A stretch of DNA of 64,000 nucleotides from Pseudomonadota bacterium (GTDB lineage Bacteria > Pseudomonadota > Alphaproteobacteria > Rhizobiales > Devosiaceae). Position numbers and translations under genes: made by a program. This document shows, piece after piece, positions 33,087-42,150 of the stretch; within the stretch, counting starts at the first letter, position 1; each line of letters opens with the position of its first letter. The stretch covers positions 1 through 64,000 of the forward strand of contig JAEWBN010000022.1 in the NCBI GenBank assembly GCA_023391095.1, read 5' to 3'. The notes beneath the pieces were generated by a model that saw only the letters and a program-made list of their open reading frames with translations, made no database searches and was not told where the DNA came from.

Positions 33087-34678
33087 GATCCGAGCTCCTT
33101 GGTTGCGGGAGTGGCAGGAAGGGCAGCCATGACGAAATCGTCCTCGCCATCGGCACTCATCAGCTTGTCCTTGGGGCCGGCCTTGATGACGCGGACCATC
33201 AGGATGACCATGATGACCAGCAGCACTGTGTAGAGCAGCACGAAGAAGCTCAGCGACAGGACGAGGTCGAGCACGGTCAGACCCGAAGCGGCGTAGAAGG
33301 TCGGCAGGACGCCCTCGACCACCCAGGGTTGCCGGCCGAACTCGGCGATGAACCAACCGCTTTCAATGGCGATCCATGGCAGTGGCAGGGTGAAGAGGCT
33401 GAACCACAAAAGCGGCTTGTTGGTGTCGATCCAGCCGCGCGAAGCCCGGTAGAACCACAGTGCGAAGAAGGCGATGTAGAAGAAGCCCAGACCCATCATG
33501 ATACGGAAGGTCCAGAACAGCGGCCACACGCTCGGCACGGTGTCATTGGCAGCCATGACGATTTCTTCGTCCGTGGCGTTCTGTACATCGTCCCGATACT
33601 TCTTGAGCAGCAGGCCATAACCGAGATCGGCCCAATGCTCGTCGAACACGGCGCGTGCCTCGGCATTGCTGCCATCGGCGCGGATCTGTTCGAGCGCGTC
33701 ATAGGCGATCATGCCCGAGCGGATGCGATCCTGAGCCCGTTCCACCAGCTCGTTGATGCCAGGCAGTTCTTCGGTAAACGAACGCGTCGTGATGAGCCCG
33801 CCGACCCATGGGATCGAAATGTGGAAGCCCAACTGGCCGTTCTCGCCGGGGAAGCCGATCAGCGTCCAGGGTGCCGGAGCCGGTTCGGTCTCATACATGG
33901 CTTCGAGGGCCGCGATCTTCATGATCTGGTGCTCGGTTGCGACATAGCCGCTCTCGTCACCCAGCACCACCACCGAAAGCGCCGAGGCCAGACCGAAGCT
34001 GGCGGCGACGACAGCGGAGCGCTTGGCCAGTTCGACATGCCGACCCTTGACCAGGAAGAAGGACGAAATGGCCAGGATGAACACCGCGCCGCTGAGATAG
34101 CCGGCGCTGACCGTGTGAACGAACTTTGCCTGTGCCACAGGGTTGAAGATCACCGCCATGAAGTCGGTGATTTCCATGCGCATCGTATCGGGGTTGAACT
34201 TGGCGCCGACCGGGTTCTGCATCCAGCCATTGGCGACGAGGATCCAGAGCGCCGAGAAGTTGGCGCCCAGCGCCGTCAGCCAGGTCACGACAAGGTGGCC
34301 GATCTTGCTCAGACGATCCCATCCGAAGAAGAAGAGACCAATGAAGGTCGCTTCGAGGAAGAAAGCCATCAGCCCTTCGATGGCCAGCGGAGCCCCGAAA
34401 ATATCGCCCACATAGTGGCTGTAGTAGCTCCAGTTCATGCCGAACTGGAATTCCATCACGATGCCGGTGGCGACACCCATGGCGAAGTTGATACCGAACA
34501 GCGTGCCCCAGAACAGGGTCGCCTTGCGCCAGACCTGGCGCCCGGTCATGACATAGACGCTCTCCATGATTGCCATCATGAAAGAGAGCCCCAATGTCAG
34601 GGGTACGAATATAAAGTGATACATCGCGGTGGCAGCGAACTGCCATCGCGATAGGTCGACGACCAGCATGTCGATCAT
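33083..34678 (-). CDS. cydA: Cytochrome bd ubiquinol oxidase subunit I
   Basis: A 531-residue subunit that carries haems b558, b595 and d and oxidises ubiquinol with high oxygen affinity. It starts MIDMLVVDLSRWQFAATAMYHF, with the conserved His of the YHF motif. GRQPWVVEGVLPT is the usual CydA motif before the C-terminal helices. The quinol-binding loop is long (WTLIGFPGENGQLGFHISIP through the stretch ending NDTVPSVWP), as in the E. coli L-subfamily. ATG 34678 is preferred to the long upstream frame because GAGG lies eight bases away and the protein begins at the family N-terminus. It is divergent from cydDC across an FNR box. Confidence 0.96.
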   Translation of the reverse strand: MIDMLVVDLSRWQFAATAMYHFIFVPLTLGLSFMMAIMESVYVMTGRQVWRKATLFWGTLFGINFAMGVATGIVMEFQFGMNWSYYSHYVGDIFGAPLAIEGLMAFFLEATFIGLFFFGWDRLSKIGHLVVTWLTALGANFSALWILVANGWMQNPVGAKFNPDTMRMEITDFMAVIFNPVAQAKFVHTVSAGYLSGAVFILAISSFFLVKGRHVELAKRSAVVAASFGLASALSVVVLGDESGYVATEHQIMKIAALEAMYETEPAPAPWTLIGFPGENGQLGFHISIPWVGGLITTRSFTEELPGINELVERAQDRIRSGMIAYDALEQIRADGSNAEARAVFDEHWADLGYGLLLKKYRDDVQNATDEEIVMAANDTVPSVWPLFWTFRIMMGLGFFYIAFFALWFYRASRGWIDTNKPLLWFSLFTLPLPWIAIESGWFIAEFGRQPWVVEGVLPTFYAASGLTVLDLVLSLSFFVLLYTVLLVIMVILMVRVIKAGPKDKLMSADGEDDFVMAALPATPATKELGS

Positions 34679-34756
34679 GGCACAAGCCTCGGAGTTGCGA
34701 CGGCCAGAGTCGGTGCCGCCTGTACGCCCTTCTAGGCCGGAAGATTGATCCTCACC

Positions 34757-34770
34757 TTGATTCAGATCAA
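34757..34770. promoter_or_regulatory. Perfect FNR/FnrN box between cydA and cydD
   Basis: TTGAT-TCAG-ATCAA is an exact FNR/FixK-type site. It sits almost in the centre of the 169-bp divergent region, about 78 bp from each start codon, and could activate both cydABX and cydDC under low oxygen. A matching FNR-type regulator is encoded at 38.2-38.9 kb. Confidence 0.85.
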
Positions 34771-34847
34771 CACACGCGACACGGACCTCGACTAGCTTCG
34801 CTCCACTGATCCGGAGGGGGCTGACATCCGGCACGAAAGGCAGGCCT

Positions 34848-36572
34848 GTGACCGAAGACGAGAAAAAAGCCGGCAAGGCGCTGAAGCGGCTGCAACGGCG
34901 CGCCGGCCGGGCACTTGGCCTCGCCATCGCAGCTCCGCTGGTCAGCGGCGGACTTCTGGTCTGGCAGGCGTGGATTCTGGCCACCACGCTTTGGCAGGCC
35001 GTCGAAGTGGGCGTTGCAGCGACCGATCTGCTCCCCAGCGTTGTGCTGATTCTCGGCCTCATGCTTGCCCGCGCCGCCATCAGCGCTCTCGGCGAACAGG
35101 CTGGCATCACCGGCTCCGAGGCAATCAAGGCTGCCCTGCGCCGCGATCTCTTTGCCCATGTCATCGCGCGCGCACCGCGCGACCCCAACGGCGCCCCGTC
35201 GGGCATTTCCGCCAACGCCATTGTCGATCAGGTGGAAGCGCTGGACGGCTATTTCGCTCGCTATCTGCCCGCTTCGCTGCAGGCGGCATTGCTACCCATG
35301 GTGTTCGGCGCCATCATCCTGCCGCTCGACTGGGTGGCCGGCATTCTCTTTCTGGTCAGCGCTCCGCTGATCCCCGTCTTCATGGCGCTGGTGGGTTGGG
35401 GTGCGCAGGCCGCGACGGACCGGCAGGCCCAGGCCCTGAGCCGCCTCTCGGGCCGATTTGCAGACCGGCTCCGCGGCTTGCAGACCCTAAAACTCTTCGG
35501 CCGTGCGGAGACAGAAACGCAGGGCATCGTCCTTGCCAGCGAGGCCCTGCGCAAGCGCACCCTTCGCGTGCTCCGCATCGCCTTCCTCTCCTCGGCCGTG
35601 CTCGAATTTTTTGCGGCCCTCGGTGTTGCCGGCATCGCCCTTTATGTTGGCCTCACCTTCATCGACTACCTGCAGCTGCGCGCAACGCCGCTGACGCTGC
35701 AGACCGGCATGTTCCTCCTGCTGATGGCGCCAGAGATCTATAATCCCCTGCGCCTTCTCGCAGCGCATTACCATGACCGTGCTGCAGCCAAGGCGGCGCT
35801 GGCCGAGATCGCGGCGCAACTCGGACAATTGCCGGAAACGCCGGTCGAAGCCCCTCATGACATCGCCCCCCGCCCCGGCCCGGCCATTGCCGTAACGCTC
35901 GAGGGCGCCACTATCCGCACACCGGACCGCATGCGGGCCGTCCTTCTTGACACAACTCTATCCGTTACCGCCGGTCAGCACATCGCCCTGCTCGGCCCCA
36001 GCGGATCGGGTAAATCGACGCTGCTAGAGGCCATTGTCGGCCTGCGCAGTCTCGATGGCACGATCCTCCTCGACGGCAAGCCGCTGGCAAACTGGCCCGA
36101 AGCGGACCTTCGCGCCCGCACCTTCCTGCTCACGCAGAAGCCACGCATCATTCATGCCAGTATCGCCGACAATATTGCGCTGGCCCGACCCGGCGCGACG
36201 CGGCGTGACATCGAGCAGGCTGCCGAGCGCGCCGAAGTCACGCCCTTTGCCGCCGCCATGCCCCTCGGCCTCGACACAATTATCGGCGAAGACGGTATGG
36301 GGCTTTCGGGCGGTCAGGCGCAGCGCGTCGCCCTTGCGCGACTCTTCCTCCGTGATGCAGGCCTGCTGCTGCTCGACGAGCCCACCGCACATCTTGATGG
36401 CGACCTCGAAGACCGAATTGTCTCGGCCATTATCGATTACGCGAGGGGCCGCACCCTGATCGTTGCCACCCATTCCCAGGCCGTGGCCGACCGCATGGAC
36501 AAGGCGTGGCGTATTGCCGGCGGGCAGCTGCTGCCCGCCCCCATTCATCATCGCCGGAGGGAGATCGCATGA
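34848..36572 (+). CDS. cydD: Thiol reductant ABC exporter subunit CydD
   Basis: A 574-residue ABC half-transporter. CydDC exports cysteine and glutathione to the periplasm and is needed to assemble cytochrome bd. The N-terminal six-helix domain (residues 20-310) is followed by the nucleotide-binding domain with Walker A LGPSGSGKSTLLE, signature LSGGQAQRVALARL and Walker B LLLLDEPTAHLD. The start is GTG 34848. It overlaps cydC by 4 bp and diverges from cydABX. Confidence 0.94.
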   Translation: MTEDEKKAGKALKRLQRRAGRALGLAIAAPLVSGGLLVWQAWILATTLWQAVEVGVAATDLLPSVVLILGLMLARAAISALGEQAGITGSEAIKAALRRDLFAHVIARAPRDPNGAPSGISANAIVDQVEALDGYFARYLPASLQAALLPMVFGAIILPLDWVAGILFLVSAPLIPVFMALVGWGAQAATDRQAQALSRLSGRFADRLRGLQTLKLFGRAETETQGIVLASEALRKRTLRVLRIAFLSSAVLEFFAALGVAGIALYVGLTFIDYLQLRATPLTLQTGMFLLLMAPEIYNPLRLLAAHYHDRAAAKAALAEIAAQLGQLPETPVEAPHDIAPRPGPAIAVTLEGATIRTPDRMRAVLLDTTLSVTAGQHIALLGPSGSGKSTLLEAIVGLRSLDGTILLDGKPLANWPEADLRARTFLLTQKPRIIHASIADNIALARPGATRRDIEQAAERAEVTPFAAAMPLGLDTIIGEDGMGLSGGQAQRVALARLFLRDAGLLLLDEPTAHLDGDLEDRIVSAIIDYARGRTLIVATHSQAVADRMDKAWRIAGGQLLPAPIHHRRREIA

Positions 36573-38227
36573 AGGCCTTGAGCATTTTCGCGCCGCTGTT
36601 TGCGCGCCGCGCGCGCGCCATGGCGCTGACCCTCATTCTCTCGTTGATTACTCTTGCTGCTGGTATCGGCCTGCTCGGCACGTCAGGATGGTTCATCACG
36701 GCTACTGCCCTCACCACTCTCGGCCTTGGTTTCAACCTCTTCGTACCGTCCTCGCTGGTGCGCGCCTTCTCCTTCATCCGCATCCTCTCGCGCTACGGCG
36801 AAAAGCTGGTGGGCCACGACGCCACCCTGCGCCTGCTTTCGGATTTGCGGGGCTGGCTGTTTGCCGCGCTTTTCCCGCGGCTTCCTCTGCCCGACCGCTC
36901 GCTGCGCCACGGCGATCTCGTCAGCCGCCTCACTGCTGACGTCGATGCGCTCGATACCAGCTTCCTCGTGGCCGTCGGCCCGTGGATATCGGCAATCGTC
37001 GTCGGCTCGGTCATGAGCGTGGTGCTCGCCTTCCTGCTGCCCGGCGCTGCTTGGGTTTATGGCCTCGCCATGGCCCTTGCCATCTTCGTCGTTCCGGCGC
37101 TGCTGGCTATGGCCGGTCGCTCGATGGCGCGCGAGGCTGTCGAAACCCTGGCCGAGATGCGCATGAGCGTGCTCGACGCCGTGTCCGGTCATGCAGACCT
37201 CGTCCTGCTTGGCGCCAAGGGCAGCGCGGCCCAGCGTCTGGCAGACGCCAGCGAGGGTGCCGCCCGGCTCAAGAAGCGCCTTGGCGCGCTGACGGCCGGC
37301 GCGGGCATGGCGGTTCAGTCCCTTGCCGCGCTGGCTCTGGCCGGCACGCTCTGGGCAGGCCTCACCGCAGTGACGGCGGGTGATATCGACGGCCCCGTCA
37401 TGGCTGGTCTCCTGCTGGCTGTCATCGGCAGTTTTGAAGTCACCGGCATGATTGTCCGCAGCGTCGGCAAGGCCGCCGCGGCTCTCGCTGCCGCGGAACG
37501 TCTTGATGCACTTACGCAGTTGCCCTCGCCCGTCACCGAACCCGCAGCGGCCCTTGCCATTCCCCGACACGCCTCAATCGTCTTCGAGAACGTGCACTTT
37601 GCCTATGACGGCTACCCGCCGGTTCTTGACGGTCTTGACCTTACCGTCGTCCCCGGGGAGCGCATCGCCATTGCCGGCGCTAGCGGCACGGGCAAGTCGA
37701 CCCTCCTCAAACTGCTGCTGCGTCTCGCCGATCCGCGGCAGGGCCGGATTCTTCTGGGCGACGTGCCCCTGACCGACCTGCAGACTGCAGACATCCACGC
37801 CCATATGGCGCTGCTCAGCCAGGACAGCCCCGTTTTCATCGACACGATCCGAGATAACCTCATCATCGCCCGTCCCACGGCAACCGAGGACGATCTCTGG
37901 GCCGCTCTCGCCAAGGCACGGCTGGAAGACTTTGTCCGCAGTCTCCCCAAGGGGCTCGATACTGTCTTGGGTGAGGCTGGTCGCACGCTGTCGGCTGGTC
38001 AGGCGCGGCGGCTGTGCCTGGCCCGTGCGCTGCTCTCGGACGCCCCGGTCCTGCTGCTGGATGAACCGACCAACGCGCTCGATCGCGAAACCGAGCTGGC
38101 GTTCTTCGAGACGCTCGCCGAAGCCGCGACGGATCGTACGGTCATCATGGTCACCCATGCCGCCCTGCCCGAGGGCAGCGTCGATCGCGTCCTGACTCTG
38201 AAGGCCGGAAGACTTGTTGAGGCTTAA
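36569..38227 (+). CDS. cydC: Thiol reductant ABC exporter subunit CydC
   Basis: A 552-residue partner of CydD. It has six membrane helices, with the CydC-like GLLGTSGWFITATAL near residue 30 and RAFSFIRILSRYGEKLVGHDATLRLLSDLR after helix two. The nucleotide-binding domain has Walker A GASGTGKSTLLK, signature LSAGQARRLCLARALL and Walker B VLLLDEPTNALD. ATG 36569 overlaps the cydD stop (ATGA). Its stop overlaps the convergent fnrN stop by 4 bp (TTAA). Confidence 0.94.
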   Translation: MKALSIFAPLFARRARAMALTLILSLITLAAGIGLLGTSGWFITATALTTLGLGFNLFVPSSLVRAFSFIRILSRYGEKLVGHDATLRLLSDLRGWLFAALFPRLPLPDRSLRHGDLVSRLTADVDALDTSFLVAVGPWISAIVVGSVMSVVLAFLLPGAAWVYGLAMALAIFVVPALLAMAGRSMAREAVETLAEMRMSVLDAVSGHADLVLLGAKGSAAQRLADASEGAARLKKRLGALTAGAGMAVQSLAALALAGTLWAGLTAVTAGDIDGPVMAGLLLAVIGSFEVTGMIVRSVGKAAAALAAAERLDALTQLPSPVTEPAAALAIPRHASIVFENVHFAYDGYPPVLDGLDLTVVPGERIAIAGASGTGKSTLLKLLLRLADPRQGRILLGDVPLTDLQTADIHAHMALLSQDSPVFIDTIRDNLIIARPTATEDDLWAALAKARLEDFVRSLPKGLDTVLGEAGRTLSAGQARRLCLARALLSDAPVLLLDEPTNALDRETELAFFETLAEAATDRTVIMVTHAALPEGSVDRVLTLKAGRLVEA

Positions 38228-38946
38228 CCGCAGCGCAGGCGCAGGCGCGCCAGATCGGGCACGGTCACATGCCGATAATTGACGATCTCGATGATATTGT
38301 CCGCCTTGAGCTTGCTGATCTGGCGGCTCACCGTCTCGATGGTGAGCCCCAGGAAGTCGGCAATATCGCTGCGGCTGAGCGGCAGGTCGAACCGGGCGCC
38401 GGTCTCTTCGTCGGTCGGATCGATGTGGGTCGCGATCAGGTAGAGGAAGCTCGCTACCTTTTCGGCAGCCGACTTGCGCCCCAGCGTCACCATCCAGTCA
38501 CGCGCCTCGTCGAGTTCGCGCAGCGCCTGCATCATGACACGATGCTCGAGCGGCGCACTTTCCTTCATCAGCGATTCGAGCGCCGGCTTGGGAATGACGC
38601 AGAGGTCGACATCCGACGCTGCTTCCGCGCTCACGCGGCTTTCTGCAGCAAAGGGGCGGCCGAGAAGATCAGGCGCAAACTGCAGACCTACGACCTGCTG
38701 GCGGCCATCCTCGAGCACCTTGGAAAGCTTGATCACGCCGCGCAGCACATTGGCATAGCTGGAGATCGGCATGGCGTCGGCCATCAGTTCTTCACCAGGG
38801 TGCTTGCGCACGCGCCGGGTCGATTTGGCGAGCGTCATCAGCTGCTCCCCGTTTAGCGCGCCGCAAATCCCCTGATGCCGCGCTTCGCAGCTCTGGCACA
38901 GTACTGGCACTTCGGAATTGTGGATGTCCTTGCGAACCGTCTGCAT
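38224..38946 (-). CDS. fnrN: FNR-type oxygen-responsive regulator FnrN
   Basis: A 240-residue Crp/Fnr-family activator. The four cysteines that hold the oxygen-sensing 4Fe-4S cluster in FNR are present: Cys17, Cys20 and Cys28 near the N-terminus and Cys116 in DVDLCVIP. A cAMP-binding-like domain precedes the HTH (SRSDIADFLGLTIETVSRQI), whose E-x-x-SR residues are those that read TTGAT half-sites. GGAG stands eight bases before the ATG. This identifies it as an oxygen sensor, FnrN rather than FixK, and a probable regulator of the cyd genes next door. Confidence 0.92.
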   Translation of the reverse strand: MQTVRKDIHNSEVPVLCQSCEARHQGICGALNGEQLMTLAKSTRRVRKHPGEELMADAMPISSYANVLRGVIKLSKVLEDGRQQVVGLQFAPDLLGRPFAAESRVSAEAASDVDLCVIPKPALESLMKESAPLEHRVMMQALRELDEARDWMVTLGRKSAAEKVASFLYLIATHIDPTDEETGARFDLPLSRSDIADFLGLTIETVSRQISKLKADNIIEIVNYRHVTVPDLARLRLRCG

Positions 38947-39054
38947 GGCTCATGCTCCTGACAGCGCAGAGGTAATCCGCCGCTGCACACATTATAAGCA
39001 GAAGCGGTGTCGCTGTGCCAACAGGTCGCATCGCGTCCCCCACCGATCCGCCCC

Positions 39055-39084
39055 TTGACCTTCCCATGGCTGGAAGGTCTATAT
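39055..39084 (+). promoter_or_regulatory. CueR-type promoter of copA
   Basis: A dyad GACCTTCC-CATGGCT-GGAAGGTC (39057-39079) fits the CueR operator. It lies between a -35 element TTGACC (39055-39060) and a -10 element CTATAT (39079-39084). The 18-19 bp spacer is longer than normal, as expected for MerR-family promoters that are twisted open by the metal-bound regulator. Confidence 0.9.
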
Positions 39085-39106
39085 GCGGATGGACGAGGTA
39101 AAAGCC

Positions 39107-41347
39107 ATGAACACGCACGTCCATTCCCCATCAACCAGCATCGACATCCAGGGCATGACCTGCGCCTCCTGCGTCTCGCGGGTGGAAAAGGCCCTTCTCA
39201 AGGTGCCCGGCGTCCAAAGCGCCAGCGTCAATTTGGCCACGGAGCGTGCCAGCGTCAGTGGTGGCGATCCCGAGGCTCTGGTCAGTGCTGTGAAGAAGGT
39301 CGGCTATGAAGCCAGCATTCGCCAGCCCGATGCCCCGGCCATCGACCATTCCCATCATCACGACGAAGATGCGGCGCTGCTTCGGCGTGATGTGCTGATC
39401 GCCGCCGCGCTCACCCTGCCGCTCTTCGTGCTGGAAATGGGCGGTCATCTCTACGCCCCATTCCATCACTGGCTCATGGGCGTCGTGCCCATGCAGTGGC
39501 TCTATGTCTTCTATTTCTTACTGGCCTCGGCAGTCCTGTTTGGACCCGGCCTGCGCTTCTTCCGTCTGGGCATTCCGGCGCTCCTGCGCGGTGCCCCGGA
39601 AATGAACTCGCTGGTGGCCCTCGGCTCCGGCGCGGCCTGGCTCTATTCTAGCGTCGTCACCTTTGCACCCCAGCTGGTTCCGGCCGAGACGCGCTTTGTC
39701 TATTTCGAAGCCGCCGCCGTGATCGTCACCCTGATCCTCTTTGGACGGTGGCTTGAAGCTATCGGCAAGGGCCGCACCGGCCAGGCGATCAGCCAGCTCA
39801 TGCAGCAACAAGCCAAGACAGCCCGCGTCGAGCGGCATGGCACGGTCATGGAGCTGGCCATTGCCGATGTGCGTGTGGGCGACGTCATCGTGGTGCGTCC
39901 CGGCGAGAAGATTGCCGCCGACGGCGAGATCATCGAGGGCGCCAGTCATATCGACGAGTCGATGATTTCCGGCGAGCCCCTGCCCGTTTCCAAAGGCGTT
40001 GGCGCTCCTGTCGTCGGCGGCACGCTCAATACGTCAGGCTCTTTCCGCTTTCGCGCCACCAAGGTCGGCGCGGATACGATGCTGGCCCAGATCATCCGCA
40101 TGGTTGAGGACGCGCAGGCCGGCAAACTCCCCATTCAGGCCGTGGTCGATCGCATCACTGCCGTTTTCGTGCCCATCGTCATTGCCGTCGCCGGTCTGAC
40201 TGCTGTGGGCTGGTTCATCCTCGGCCCGGAACCCAAGCTGACCTATGCGCTGGTCAATGCCGTTGCTGTCCTGATCATCGCCTGCCCCTGCGCGATGGGG
40301 CTGGCAACGCCCATGTCGATTATGGTCGGCACCGGACGCGCTGCCCAGCTTGGCGTCCTTTTCCGCAAGAGCGAGGCCTTGCAGCAATTGCGCGACGCAA
40401 GGGTCGTCGCCTTTGACAAGACCGGCACGCTCACCGAAGGCAAGCCCAAGCTCACTGACCTCATCCTCGACGATGACTTCACCCATGACGAGGTGCTGGC
40501 CCTGGTTGCCGCAGCCGAATCCCGCTCGGAACATCCTATCGCCTCCGCCATCGTCGCAGCGGCACGCGAGGCGGGGCTTACTCTGGGGACGGTGACTGAC
40601 TTCGCCGCCACAGTGGGCACGGGCATTACCGCCCGCGTCGACGGACGCCTCGTCCAAGTCGGCGCCCAGCGCCATATGAGCCATCTCGACTTTTCCGATT
40701 TTGCCGAAACCATCGCGCGCTTGGCCGATGAAGGAAAGACGCCTGTTTTCGCTGCCATCGACGACAAGCTGGCCGCAGCCATTGTCGTCGCCGATACGAT
40801 CAAACCCTCCAGCAAGGCTGTGATCGAGCGCCTGCACGCCATGGGGCTCAAGACTGCGATGATCTCGGGCGATAATATCCGTACCGCGCGTGCAATCGCG
40901 GCCCAGCTTGGCATTGACGAAGTACAGGCCGAGGTGCTGCCCGCCGAAAAGGTCGAGGCCATCAAGGCGCTTCGCGCGGGCGATCGTATCGTTGCCTATG
41001 TCGGAGACGGCATCAATGATGCCCCAGCCCTCGCCGAAGCCGATATCGGCATTGCCGTCGGCAATGGCACGGATGCCGCCATCGAAAGCGCCGACGTCGT
41101 TTTGCTTGGCGGTGACCTCAAGGGGGTCATAAACGCCCTCGCCATCAGCCGGGCGACACTGCGCAATATCTGGGAAAACCTCTTCTGGGCCTTTGGCTAC
41201 AATATCGTGCTGATCCCGGTGGCGGCGGGCCTCCTCTACCCCGCCTTCGGGCTCCTGCTTTCGCCGATGATCGGCGCCGGCGCCATGGCCCTTAGTTCGG
41301 TCTTCGTCATCGCCAATGCGCAGCGCTTGCGGAGTGTGCAGCCATGA
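39107..41347 (+). CDS. copA: Cu+-exporting P1B-type ATPase CopA
   Basis: A 746-residue copper-exporting ATPase. One N-terminal heavy-metal domain carries GMTCASC (about residue 18). Core motifs are the transport site CPCAMGLATP, phosphorylation site DKTGTLTEG, SEHPIASAIV, and GDGINDAPALAEAD. The helix-7 AFGYN and helix-8 MALSS residues mark the Cu+ subgroup. An earlier ATG at 39083 lies inside the -10 element, so the ATG at 39107 (after GAGGTAAAAGCC) is used. It is the first gene of copA-cueR-copZ. A FixI role is unlikely, because no fixNOQP genes are present and the regulation is copper-type. Confidence 0.94.
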   Translation: MNTHVHSPSTSIDIQGMTCASCVSRVEKALLKVPGVQSASVNLATERASVSGGDPEALVSAVKKVGYEASIRQPDAPAIDHSHHHDEDAALLRRDVLIAAALTLPLFVLEMGGHLYAPFHHWLMGVVPMQWLYVFYFLLASAVLFGPGLRFFRLGIPALLRGAPEMNSLVALGSGAAWLYSSVVTFAPQLVPAETRFVYFEAAAVIVTLILFGRWLEAIGKGRTGQAISQLMQQQAKTARVERHGTVMELAIADVRVGDVIVVRPGEKIAADGEIIEGASHIDESMISGEPLPVSKGVGAPVVGGTLNTSGSFRFRATKVGADTMLAQIIRMVEDAQAGKLPIQAVVDRITAVFVPIVIAVAGLTAVGWFILGPEPKLTYALVNAVAVLIIACPCAMGLATPMSIMVGTGRAAQLGVLFRKSEALQQLRDARVVAFDKTGTLTEGKPKLTDLILDDDFTHDEVLALVAAAESRSEHPIASAIVAAAREAGLTLGTVTDFAATVGTGITARVDGRLVQVGAQRHMSHLDFSDFAETIARLADEGKTPVFAAIDDKLAAAIVVADTIKPSSKAVIERLHAMGLKTAMISGDNIRTARAIAAQLGIDEVQAEVLPAEKVEAIKALRAGDRIVAYVGDGINDAPALAEADIGIAVGNGTDAAIESADVVLLGGDLKGVINALAISRATLRNIWENLFWAFGYNIVLIPVAAGLLYPAFGLLLSPMIGAGAMALSSVFVIANAQRLRSVQP

Positions 41348-41739
41348 ATATCGGCCAGGCCGCGGAACGCTCCGGTGTCTCCGCCAAAATGATCCGCTAC
41401 TACGAACAGATCGGTCTGATCTCGCCGCCCGAGCGGACCGAAAGCAATTACCGCGTCTATAGCGCCGACGAGGTGCATGTTTTGCGCTTCATCAAGCGGG
41501 CCCGCACACTTGGTTTCTCGGTCGAGGAAACCGCAACCCTCCTCGCGCTCTGGCAGGACAAGTCCCGCGCCAGCGCCGAAGTGAAGGAGATTGCAAACTC
41601 TCACATTGCGGCGCTCGAAACCAAGATCGCAGAGCTAGAGGGCATGGTGAAAACCCTCAGGCATCTCGCCCACTGCTGCCGGGGCGACAACCGCCCCCAT
41701 TGCCCCATACTCGATGACTTAGCCGGAGAAAGGCACTGA
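41344..41739 (+). CDS. cueR: Copper-responsive MerR-family regulator CueR
   Basis: A 131-residue MerR-family activator. The N-terminal HTH (MNIGQAAERSGVSAKMIRYY) and the following wing (NYRVYSADEV) bind the operator, and a coiled coil follows. Metal ligands Cys112 and Cys120 (CCRGDNRPHC) and Ser77 occupy the CueR positions for monovalent copper, silver or gold. It overlaps the copA stop by 4 bp, so it activates its own operon through the operator at 39057-39079. Confidence 0.94.
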   Translation: MNIGQAAERSGVSAKMIRYYEQIGLISPPERTESNYRVYSADEVHVLRFIKRARTLGFSVEETATLLALWQDKSRASAEVKEIANSHIAALETKIAELEGMVKTLRHLAHCCRGDNRPHCPILDDLAGERH

Positions 41740-41740
41740 C

Positions 41741-41941
41741 ATGACCGAGAAAACAACTTTCATCGTCAACGACATGACCTGCAACCACTGCGTCGGCACC
41801 GTTCGCAGCGCGCTGGAAGAAGCACTGCCGGGTGCAGAAGTTGAGATCAATCTTGAGACGCATAGCGTGAGCTTCACCGGCGACAGCGCCAAGGGTGAAG
41901 AGGCCATTCGTGAGGCAGGCTATACGCCCGAAGCTGCCTAG
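41741..41941 (+). CDS. copZ: Copper chaperone CopZ-like HMA protein
   Basis: A 66-residue single heavy-metal-associated domain with the metal-binding MTCNHC (Cys14, Cys17) after the first strand and the typical ferredoxin-like fold pattern (GTVRSALEEALPGAEVEINL, EEAIREAGYTPE). It would carry Cu+ to CopA. It lies 1 bp after the cueR stop and closes the operon. Confidence 0.92.
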   Translation: MTEKTTFIVNDMTCNHCVGTVRSALEEALPGAEVEINLETHSVSFTGDSAKGEEAIREAGYTPEAA

Positions 41942-41964
41942 CGGCGCGGCTGTAGGGATTTGGT

Positions 41965-42007
41965 GAGCTCCAGCGGCGCCAAGGTAGGCGGGCGTCGCCT
42001 GGAGCTC
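41965..42007. repeat. Inverted repeat downstream of copZ
   Basis: GAGCTCCAG (41965-41973) and CTGGAGCTC (41999-42007) pair over 9 bp, with more G/C pairing inside a 25-base loop. No T-run follows. It may be a hairpin that ends or stabilises the cop transcript. Confidence 0.45.
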
Positions 42008-42150
42008 GGCCAGAAAATGCGAGACCCGCCAAAGGGTTCCTGCGACAAAATGGCAGCACCCGACAAAGCGGCCTAGAGTGACCAGCGACTTTCCCCGTGG
42101 CACCGATCCAGCTTCTATGTAAGATGTAGGGCAAGAAGAGGAGAGCTGGC

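Noticed and set aside
34679..35221. N-terminal extension of CydA
   Set aside because: The frame is open upstream, but the family N-terminus and ribosome binding site are at 34678, and the extension would cover the FNR box and cydD.
39083..39106. Earlier ATG of copA
   Set aside because: It falls inside the -10 element of the CueR promoter, so it would not be on the transcript.
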